Assembly (NCBI GenBank): GCA_942493325.1
Contig: OW818689.1
Span: 2,852,001-2,916,000, forward strand
Direction: 5' to 3'
Length of the DNA: 64,000 nucleotides
Source of the DNA: JAAFHB01 sp942493325
GTDB lineage: Bacteria; Bacteroidota; Bacteroidia; Bacteroidales; Prolixibacteraceae
The position numbers were made by a program, and so were the translations under genes. Under the pieces are notes generated by a model. The model did no database searches and was not told where the DNA came from. It saw only the letters and a program-made list of their open reading frames with translations. Positions 53,361-61,230 of this stretch are shown here, in pieces (within the stretch, counting starts at the first letter, position 1; every line of letters begins with the position of its first letter).

Positions 53361-53945
53361 ATGTTTATCGAAAGTAATCTCCCCAACAGCCGTAAACGCG
53401 GATGGATCGAAGTGATCGCCGGATCGATGTTCTCAGGAAAAACCGAAGAATTGATCCGAAGATTACGCCGGGCGGAAATCGCCCGTCAAAGAGTTGAAAT
53501 ATTCAAACCAAGTATCGATATCAGGTATTCGTCCACAGATGTGGTATCGCACGACGAAAATACAATCCGCTCGACGGCCATCGACAATTCGGCGACCATA
53601 CTGCTGTTAACCGGTGATGTCGATGTTATCGGTATCGATGAGGCGCAGTTTTTTGATGTCGGTCTGATTGATGTTTGCAATAAACTGGCTGACATGGGAA
53701 TCCGTGTTGTTGTTGCCGGTCTTGATATGGATTTCAGGGGTAAACCCTTCGGACCCGTTCCTGGTTTAATGGCAAGTGCCGAATATGTGACCAAGGTACA
53801 TGCCATTTGTATGCGATGCGGAAACCTTGCCCATTATAGTCACCGCCTCTCTGATACCGAAAAACTTGTAGTCCTGGGTGAAAAAGGGGCCTATGAACCA
53901 CTTTGCCGCGAATGTTTCTTTGACCTGGGACTTGCTCCACACTGA
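53361..53945 (+). CDS. tdk: Thymidine kinase
   Basis: Phosphorylates thymidine to dTMP with ATP in the salvage pathway. The 194-residue type II enzyme has the P-loop IAGSMFSGKTEELIRRLRRA, the Walker-B-like segment DVIGIDEAQFFD with the catalytic Glu, and the lasso region. The zinc-binding cysteines are CMRCGN and CRECF. A TAATTTTG element at 53349-53356 lies 5 bases before the start codon; no well-spaced -33 element is visible. It is followed by a low-complexity repeat. Confidence 0.95.
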   Translation: MFIESNLPNSRKRGWIEVIAGSMFSGKTEELIRRLRRAEIARQRVEIFKPSIDIRYSSTDVVSHDENTIRSTAIDNSATILLLTGDVDVIGIDEAQFFDVGLIDVCNKLADMGIRVVVAGLDMDFRGKPFGPVPGLMASAEYVTKVHAICMRCGNLAHYSHRLSDTEKLVVLGEKGAYEPLCRECFFDLGLAPH

Positions 53946-53946
53946 G

Positions 53947-54037
53947 ACTGGCGACTGGTGACTGGCAACTGGCGGCTGGCGGCTGGCAACTGGCTGCTGG
54001 CGGCTGGCGGCTGGCTACTGGTAACTGGCTACTGCTG
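53947..54037. repeat. CTGGC-rich short tandem repeat
   Basis: About 90 bases of imperfect 7-base units (ACTGGCA, GCTGGCG, ACTGGTG) directly after the thymidine kinase stop. Such tracts also give apparent minus-strand open frames with SRQPPAAS-type repeats, which are not real. The remaining bases up to 54185 hold nothing recognised. Confidence 0.75.
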
Positions 54038-54185
54038 GAAACCCTGCTTCGGGAGAATGTTACTTTAAGCAAAATATTGTTTTAGACAATCTATTGCCAT
54101 GGTAGAGGTGTTAATGCCAGCTGCAAGTAGCCAGCCGCTTTATTTACAAAACATGTTTTATTTGCCGTTATAGCAACAAAAAATT

Positions 54186-56675
54186 ATGATTGCCTATTCT
54201 TTAAACGAAATAATATCAATAATTGACGGTCAGTTAACTGGCCATGATATTACCGATGCCACACCTATCCGGTTTTTGTCGTTCGATAGCCGGACGATCC
54301 TGGCAGGCAGGGAGACGCTTTTTTTCGCCCTTAAAAGTGAACGGAATGACGGTCATCATTTTATTGAAGATGCTATAGCAAGGGAAGTTTCATCATTTGT
54401 TGTTGAACATATCCCGGTACTGACTTCCGTAAATACCCCGGTGCGCTTTATCGTGGTAAAAAACCCGCTTGCCGCACTTCAAAAACTGGCAGCCTTTCAT
54501 CGCCGGAAATTTACCTATCCTGTTGTGGGAATTACAGGGAGCAATGGCAAGACAATAGTAAAAGAATGGCTCAGTGAACTCTTAAGTCCTGAATTGAAAA
54601 TTATCCGAAGTCCGCGCAGCTACAATTCCCAGATCGGGAATCCCCTGTCTGTTTGGCAGATGGACCACAGATACGATCTTGCAATTTTCGAAGCCGGAAT
54701 CTCCATGCCGGGAGAAATGGCAAAACTGGAGGCAATTATACAGCCCGATCACGGAATTTTTACCCACCTCGGAGAAGCCCATCTCGAAAATTTCAGATCA
54801 GTTGAAGAATTGGCGGAAGAAAAGGTTAAATTATTCATTAATTGCTCATTACTGGTATATTGCAAAGATTTCAATTTGCTTTGCAGGGCAATTGAACAAG
54901 CAACATTTTCGAAAAAACCCAGGCTTTTTACATGGTCTTCAATGGATCAATCGGCAGATTTGCTGATACTTCATACTACTAAAAGTCAGGGGTCGACATT
55001 TATTGAAGGAATATATCAATCCGGGAATATCTCCATAACAATCCCCTTCACCGATGATGCCAGCATCGAAAATGCAATTCATTGCTGGTCATATATGCTG
55101 GCCACCAATTTTAAAACGGTATTGTACGGTGAGAAGTTTTTAAAGATTACCCCGGTGGCCATGCGCCTTGAAATGAAAAAAGGAATCAACGGCTGCACAA
55201 TTATAAATGATTCATACAACTCTGACACCTCATCGCTGGTTAATGCGCTTGATTTTGCCGACCAGCAATCGGAAAACCGCAGAAAACGGTGCACAGTAAT
55301 TATTTCCGATATTCTTCAATCGGGTGAAAACCCCGAAACACTTTATCACGAGATTGCCGATTATATCCGGATGCGTCATATTGATCGCGTGATTGGTATC
55401 GGATCGGAGATAACCCGGTTCGCTGATATGTTCACGACCCGTGAAAAGCTCTTCTTCCCTGACTCCGATGAATTTTTACTCCATTTCAGGGAGCGCGACT
55501 TTAATCATGAGGTTATCCTGTTAAAAGGGGCACGTCAATTCCGTTTCGACAGAATATCCGCTCTGTTGCAGGAGAAAGCGCATCAGACAGTGATGGAGAT
55601 TGACCTTGATGCAATGGTTCATAACCTGAATGTTTACCGACAAAAGTTGAGTTCCGGGATCAAGGTGATGGCAATGGTTAAGGCATTTTCATATGGTACA
55701 GGGTCAGTGGAAGTTGCCCGTATTCTGCAATACAGGGGAATCGATTATCTCGCTGTTGCCATAGCTGACGAAGGGACAGAACTGCGAAATAACGGGATTG
55801 AGGTTCCGATACTGGTGATGAATCCCGAAGAGCACAGCTTCGATGCCATGATCGAAAACCGGCTCGAACCAAATATCTACCGGTTCGGATTGCTGCAAAA
55901 ATTCCATGAGGCATTAAAGCGAAATGCTGTAAATGATTTTCCCGTACATCTTAAAGTTGACACCGGCATGAAGCGGCTGGGCTTCGATAATGCCGTAGAG
56001 TTGAACCAGGTAGCTGAATTTATCCGAAAACACGACACCATGTATATACGTTCGGTGTTTTCTCATCTCGCGGTGAGTGATGACCCGCAGAATGATCCTT
56101 TTACCAATTTTCAATTCAGCCAGTTCCGTGAATATTGCAAAATTGTAACTACTCAGTTCGATTACAAGATATTAACGCATATTCTAAATTCTTCAGGAAT
56201 TGAGCGTTATCCGGAAATGGAACTGGACATGGTGCGCCTTGGGATCGGATTATATGGAGTAAGCCCTACTTGTCAAAACAAATTACGCAATGTCGCCACG
56301 CTTAAAACAACCATTTCGCAGATCAGAACTGTCAGTACCGGTGAAACGATTGGGTACGGGAGGAAAGGCATTGCACGTAAACCGCTCACTATTGCTGTTT
56401 TACCTATAGGATATGCCGACGGTCTGAACAGGAGATTGAGCAATGGTGTGGGGAAAGTGGTGATCGGAGGAATCAAAGCACCTATTGTCGGAACAATATG
56501 CATGGATATGTGTATGGTCGACATTACAGGAATCGATGCACACGAAGGGGATAAGGCAATCATCTTTGGCGAAGAATTACCCGTAAATGAAGTTGCGACT
56601 ACACTTGGAACCATCTCTTACGAAATACTTACCACTATCGGACAACGGGTCAAGCGGGTTTATTTTAAAGAATAG
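54186..56675 (+). CDS. MurF-alanine racemase fusion
   Basis: A bifunctional peptidoglycan-precursor enzyme of 829 residues, an arrangement known in Bacteroidota. Residues about 1-450 are UDP-MurNAc-tripeptide:D-Ala-D-Ala ligase, with the ATP site VVGITGSNGKTIVKEWLSELL, YNSQIGNPLSVW, HLGEAHLENF and NDSYNSDTSSLVNALDF. Residues about 460-829 are alanine racemase. The PLP lysine is in VMAMVKAFSYGTG, with HLKVDTGMKRLGF, DMVRLGIGLYGV, and the second catalytic Tyr region IGYGRKGIARK followed by GTICMDMCMVDITG. The fusion couples synthesis of D-Ala to its use. It is a stand-alone gene between the thymidine kinase and a response regulator. Confidence 0.95.
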   Translation: MIAYSLNEIISIIDGQLTGHDITDATPIRFLSFDSRTILAGRETLFFALKSERNDGHHFIEDAIAREVSSFVVEHIPVLTSVNTPVRFIVVKNPLAALQKLAAFHRRKFTYPVVGITGSNGKTIVKEWLSELLSPELKIIRSPRSYNSQIGNPLSVWQMDHRYDLAIFEAGISMPGEMAKLEAIIQPDHGIFTHLGEAHLENFRSVEELAEEKVKLFINCSLLVYCKDFNLLCRAIEQATFSKKPRLFTWSSMDQSADLLILHTTKSQGSTFIEGIYQSGNISITIPFTDDASIENAIHCWSYMLATNFKTVLYGEKFLKITPVAMRLEMKKGINGCTIINDSYNSDTSSLVNALDFADQQSENRRKRCTVIISDILQSGENPETLYHEIADYIRMRHIDRVIGIGSEITRFADMFTTREKLFFPDSDEFLLHFRERDFNHEVILLKGARQFRFDRISALLQEKAHQTVMEIDLDAMVHNLNVYRQKLSSGIKVMAMVKAFSYGTGSVEVARILQYRGIDYLAVAIADEGTELRNNGIEVPILVMNPEEHSFDAMIENRLEPNIYRFGLLQKFHEALKRNAVNDFPVHLKVDTGMKRLGFDNAVELNQVAEFIRKHDTMYIRSVFSHLAVSDDPQNDPFTNFQFSQFREYCKIVTTQFDYKILTHILNSSGIERYPEMELDMVRLGIGLYGVSPTCQNKLRNVATLKTTISQIRTVSTGETIGYGRKGIARKPLTIAVLPIGYADGLNRRLSNGVGKVVIGGIKAPIVGTICMDMCMVDITGIDAHEGDKAIIFGEELPVNEVATTLGTISYEILTTIGQRVKRVYFKE

Positions 56676-56811
56676 CAGGATTTATAAGGTAAAAGGCCTT
56701 TATTCATTGAAAAAAAGCAAACAGGATTTTTAATTATTCAGAAACAGTTTATTAAAATTGGTTTTATGGATTTCAAAACGTATTTTTAATGCGAAAATCC
56801 AAACCAAACCT

Positions 56812-58029
56812 ATGAAAAATCTTAAAATCCTGATTGTTGATGACGACTCTCTAAATGTTATGTTGTATTATGAAATGCTTAAGCAGGAAGATTATGAATT
56901 AATTACTGCAGCCGATGGGATGGAAGCATTACAACAAGTTGAAAAAGAGACACCTGACCTGATTATCCTCGACTGGAACATGCCCCGGCTGAATGGAATG
57001 GAAGTCTTAAAGGTGCTCAAAAACACCGAAAGAACTAAAGAAATCCCGGTAATCATGATTACGGGGCTGCTGACCTCGTCAGAAAGTTTGAAAAATGCCA
57101 TGGATGAAGGGGCCATTGAATTTTTAAGAAAACCATTTGACAAAATTGAATTTAAAGCCCGCGTCCGCACAAGGTTACTGCTTTCGAAATCAACTTCAGA
57201 ATTAGCAGCCAAATATCAGGAAATTGTAAGCCGAAATAATTTTATTCATTCCCTGATAGAGAGTGTACTGCAGCCCCTGATTTATTATACCAGTGATGGT
57301 ATTATTCTGGGATGCAACCGTTCTTTTGAAAAATTGATGGAGAAGTCAGCAGAAGAACTAAGGAATAAAATGTTTTATCTGCAGTGCACTCCCGGAACTG
57401 CAGCTGTACATATGAATGCCGACCTTGAGCTATTACGTGAAAGATCGGAAAAAACATATGAGACCAAAATGGGCCCCCGGGATCAGGATTTTATCTTCTC
57501 GAAGAGCCTGTTTTATAATTGCTCCGGAAAAGCTGAAGGCATTTTATGCATTATGACTGATGTGACTGAAATCAAAAAAATCCATGCTAAAATCATGGAG
57601 TGCAATAAAAAAGAATTGGTCTCCAGCGCCTTACGTCTTATTCAGATTAGCGAGATGAATAATAATCTTATTTCTGAACTGGCAAAAATTAAGACATTTG
57701 TAAACAGGCAGGGAAGTGAGATGATTAAACACGTCATCAGCAGTTACAATATACATGGCGCTGAAAGCGTATGGAGAGATTTTGAAGCCCGGTTCGAAAA
57801 CGTTTATGAAAAATTTTACACGCGATTGCAGCAACAATTTCCGGCCCTGACCCCAGGGGAACGAAAACTGTGTGCGCTGCTGCGATTGAACATTTCGACA
57901 AAAGATATAGCTGCTATTACTTTTCAGAACCCTCAAAGCATTGATACTGCCAGGTATCGTTTGCGCAAAAAACTAACGCTTTGTTCGGAGGATAACCTGA
58001 TCGATTTTTTAATCAAAATCGATTCTTAA
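56812..58029 (+). CDS. Response regulator with REC, PAS and C-terminal HTH
   Basis: About 405 residues from the Met at 56812 (MKNLKILIVDDDSLNVMLYYEML). The receiver domain carries the phosphoacceptor Asp in LIILDWNMPRLNGMEVL and the Lys in EFLRKPFDK. A PAS-like domain follows (IESVLQPLIYYTSDGIILGCNRSFEKLM), then a coiled-coil-prone segment. The C-terminal LuxR-type helix-turn-helix of the Bacteroidota kind is TPGERKLCALLRLNISTKDIAAITFQNPQSIDTARYRLRKKL. It probably binds DNA in response to a partner kinase not encoded next to it. An upstream Met at 56758 adds residues before the receiver fold and is less likely. Confidence 0.88.
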   Translation: MKNLKILIVDDDSLNVMLYYEMLKQEDYELITAADGMEALQQVEKETPDLIILDWNMPRLNGMEVLKVLKNTERTKEIPVIMITGLLTSSESLKNAMDEGAIEFLRKPFDKIEFKARVRTRLLLSKSTSELAAKYQEIVSRNNFIHSLIESVLQPLIYYTSDGIILGCNRSFEKLMEKSAEELRNKMFYLQCTPGTAAVHMNADLELLRERSEKTYETKMGPRDQDFIFSKSLFYNCSGKAEGILCIMTDVTEIKKIHAKIMECNKKELVSSALRLIQISEMNNNLISELAKIKTFVNRQGSEMIKHVISSYNIHGAESVWRDFEARFENVYEKFYTRLQQQFPALTPGERKLCALLRLNISTKDIAAITFQNPQSIDTARYRLRKKLTLCSEDNLIDFLIKIDS

Positions 58030-58365
58030 GAAGGGTCTTGCCATAAAGAGTTAAACCGGACAGTAAACACTTTATATCGATAAATATACTCAAATACACC
58101 ATCAATTTTCCCTGATAAATCAATGTGTATACCACTCATGTACAGAAAATGTCCGGATAGCTGTACACTAATAGTATATACCCTAATATTGCTTATTTAA
58201 TTCAATAGTAGTTCATTTACAATTGGTTAAAATAAGGTTTACTTGACAATTACACCTTATAATTTGGTTCACAGAGAGTTCTCCGAAAGGGAATGGTTTG
58301 TATATGAATCAAAGCTACCTGAATTAAATATAGTTGTTTACCTGATCTAAATTTATAAGTCCGCA
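58030..58365. other. Intergenic region upstream of the SprB-repeat gene
   Basis: 336 AT-rich bases between the response regulator and the surface-protein gene. No hairpin, exact promoter consensus or open frame was recognised. Confidence 0.4.
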
Positions 58366-61170
58366 ATGACTAACCTCAGCCTAATCTCAGGGAAGCATAC
58401 GCTCGCTGACCTTTTTGTGTTATTAAGTGTCCCTCTTTCTCATGGGAATAGTACTGAAAACCAACCTGATCGGCCTTCTTTCAGGTTACTTGTCATGATA
58501 CTGATTTTTCTGGTCTCAAATACACAAGGTTCCCAGGCACAAACGACAATATTTTCGGCCGGTTCACTTATCATTGACATGGGAATAGTGCCTCAAACGG
58601 TGGCAAATGCACTCAAACCTTATGGTTTAGTTTACCAATTAATCAAGGATAATGCTATTCCTGTTAACTGGGTTATCAATACTACCAAAGTAAAGGACGG
58701 AGTCGATTTTAATTACAACGGATATGATTTCAGAGGAGGTCCGTTTATAATTAATGCAGAATACCGAACACCGGAGGTGAACAATGTTATTTCACTGTGG
58801 ATTGCACAGGGAGTTGTTACTGTAACCACCACCTCTCCCATCACTGTTCCGGCTTCTCATAGCCAGATACTTAGCGCTGCGCCACGATGGACACTTGACA
58901 AGGAAAATGGTGCAATAGCCCTGGATTTTTTTACCAATGCGGGAATTCCCAATCCGGCCTTTGGCGGCCCTACGACTGCAGCGTGGAAACTTCCTTCTCA
59001 ACTTGGTTTATGTGACGATATTTTTGTAATGCCTCATGCAGATCCCACCTGGGCTACTCATAAAAATCTAATTACCTGGAACAAAGACTACAGGGGCTCA
59101 ATATGGCTGGGTTGTCACGCAGGAAGTGCTCTTCACAATATGTATAATCCCGCGAATCCTTCGGAACAGGCTAATTTTTTAACTGAAAAAGTTACTACTC
59201 CGGGTACGGGGATAATTTTGCCGGTGCTAGGTTCAACGGCTTACGCCCAGAATTCGCTGGTACTTTGGTCTCATCATGCAGACGGATTGCCGCCTTATGC
59301 ATATGATTATGGCGAAGATCCCATCATGCAGTTTATGGGAACCCTTGATGCTGCCACACAAAATGGGTCAGAACAAATCTTTGTTCCGACTTCAGCGGGC
59401 TGGAGAACGACTACAAATGTGACTCTTGGTGCTACAGCAATAGGCGGTTACGATCCGGCTAATACCCAAAACTACTTATTTTCCAACGAATATAAGTACA
59501 GATCAGCGGTTATTGCCCATGGTTATGGCTATGGCGATAAATCCAATGGATTGGTCATGGTGCAGGCAGGACATGATATCGGGAAAGAAACACTGCCTGC
59601 AAATATTGCAGCTCAGCGCGCTTTTTTTAATTTCTCATTTATTGCCGCCAAGATCGCTTCTCCTGACCCGGGATTTTCTTTTAACCTGGCAAAACTCGTT
59701 GCGGGTGACCCTGCAGCGATTACTTTTGAGATTACACCTCCCCGTTTGTTGAGTGAATTTGACATCCAATGGACCTCTGGTTGCGGAGGAACTTTTGGTT
59801 CCTCAACTGAACAATCCACCACATTTACACCACCTCAGGTTACCACTCCAACCACATGTCTTCTTACTGTTACGCTCACCGAAAGATCAATATGCCGAAA
59901 AGTTTACAGGGCCTCGATAGCATCCCTGGTGGTGTGTAATCTTAGGGTAACGACTACAACCACCCCTGCCTGTTACGGACAGACCAATGGCTCTGTCAGT
60001 ATGAATATTCAAGGAGGACCTGCCCCTTTTGTCTGGAACTGGACAAAGAGCGGAGGAACTGACACCGGCAGTGGGACAGGTAAAACAATTTCTAACCTGG
60101 CAGCCGGAACTTATACCGTAACAGTCACTGGCCAGAATGGCACAGGATGTTCAAAAACTTTTACCGTAACCGTTAATCAGAATCCTCTGATTACGATTGT
60201 AGCTACTCCGACAAATGTGTCATGCCCTGGCGGATCAAATGGAAGCATTACTGTGGCAGTATCGGCCGGAATGCCAAAATATACTTACTTATGGGCCGAT
60301 GGTGCAACGACACAGAATCGGAAAGGCCTGCCCCCCGGGACCTATAACCTGATTGTAACAGACAGCAAAGGATGCACTGCTTCCGGTTCTGCCACGATTT
60401 CACAACCTTCTGCAATAACCATAACACCTTCCTATACACATATACTCTGTGATGGTAAGTCAACGGGCGCCATTTCTCTTGTGGTAACAGGTGGTACAGG
60501 TACCTATTCCTATCTGTGGAATGATGGTAACGCATTGCAAAACCGAACCGGAATATCGGCAGGCACTTACTCTGTGAGAGTAACAGACACCAACGGATGT
60601 TCACTGCTTGTTTCAGGATTAACGATCACCCAACCCGCAGCCCTTACAGCCTCTGTTTCCGCCTCTCAGATTCAATGTAATGGAGGAACTTCGGAGATCA
60701 CAGCATTAGCATCCGGCGGCACAGGATCAGCTCAATACAGTCTGGATGGAAGTGTTTTTACAGCAACAAATACATTCAGTAATCTTTCGGCTTCTGCCAC
60801 ACCTTACCAGATAAGTGTAAAGGATGAAAATAACTGTATCACAACTACTAACGTCACCATTGTACAACCTGCACTCCTGGTTATAAATACTGTAGTTGCA
60901 CAACCTACATGTCCGCCTGCAGCTGATTCTCCGGTTAACAGTGATGGTGCCATTGATTTAAGCGTCAGTGGAGGAACTGGTCCATATACCTATAACTGGA
61001 CAACAGTGGGTGGATCTGGCCTCACACCTTCAAATCAGGATCAAATAAGTCTCACTGCAGGAACTTATTCCGTTACAGTTACCGATTCAAGGAGTTGTAT
61101 TTCCTCAAAAACGCTGACACTTCAACAACTAAATAGTCTTCCTGTAACGCCGGGTACGATAAAACGATAA
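58366..61170 (+). CDS. Secreted SprB-repeat protein with unrecognised N-terminal domain
   Basis: A 934-residue exported protein. The signal peptide is the segment LVMILIFLVSNTQGSQAQ; the ATG at 58495 would give a more usual leader than 58366. Residues about 60-440 form a domain I do not recognise. It contains His-containing segments such as FVMPHADPTWATH, WLGCHAGSALHNM and LWSHHADGLPP, and a late VMVQAGHDIGKETLPANIAAQRAFFNFSF, reminiscent of a hydrolase or amidotransferase-like fold. Residues about 525-920 are five SprB-type repeats of some 75-80 residues, each with an early Cys, GGTGxYxYxW, AGTYxVxVTD and a late Cys (DTNGC). No type IX secretion C-terminal domain is evident; the end is SLPVTPGTIKR. 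Confidence 0.85.
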   Translation: MTNLSLISGKHTLADLFVLLSVPLSHGNSTENQPDRPSFRLLVMILIFLVSNTQGSQAQTTIFSAGSLIIDMGIVPQTVANALKPYGLVYQLIKDNAIPVNWVINTTKVKDGVDFNYNGYDFRGGPFIINAEYRTPEVNNVISLWIAQGVVTVTTTSPITVPASHSQILSAAPRWTLDKENGAIALDFFTNAGIPNPAFGGPTTAAWKLPSQLGLCDDIFVMPHADPTWATHKNLITWNKDYRGSIWLGCHAGSALHNMYNPANPSEQANFLTEKVTTPGTGIILPVLGSTAYAQNSLVLWSHHADGLPPYAYDYGEDPIMQFMGTLDAATQNGSEQIFVPTSAGWRTTTNVTLGATAIGGYDPANTQNYLFSNEYKYRSAVIAHGYGYGDKSNGLVMVQAGHDIGKETLPANIAAQRAFFNFSFIAAKIASPDPGFSFNLAKLVAGDPAAITFEITPPRLLSEFDIQWTSGCGGTFGSSTEQSTTFTPPQVTTPTTCLLTVTLTERSICRKVYRASIASLVVCNLRVTTTTTPACYGQTNGSVSMNIQGGPAPFVWNWTKSGGTDTGSGTGKTISNLAAGTYTVTVTGQNGTGCSKTFTVTVNQNPLITIVATPTNVSCPGGSNGSITVAVSAGMPKYTYLWADGATTQNRKGLPPGTYNLIVTDSKGCTASGSATISQPSAITITPSYTHILCDGKSTGAISLVVTGGTGTYSYLWNDGNALQNRTGISAGTYSVRVTDTNGCSLLVSGLTITQPAALTASVSASQIQCNGGTSEITALASGGTGSAQYSLDGSVFTATNTFSNLSASATPYQISVKDENNCITTTNVTIVQPALLVINTVVAQPTCPPAADSPVNSDGAIDLSVSGGTGPYTYNWTTVGGSGLTPSNQDQISLTAGTYSVTVTDSRSCISSKTLTLQQLNSLPVTPGTIKR

Positions 61171-61230
61171 CCGGTAGCAACGCGATTCAAGAATTAATAA
61201 CGTAAGTAAAATAAATACCGATCGGCTTCA

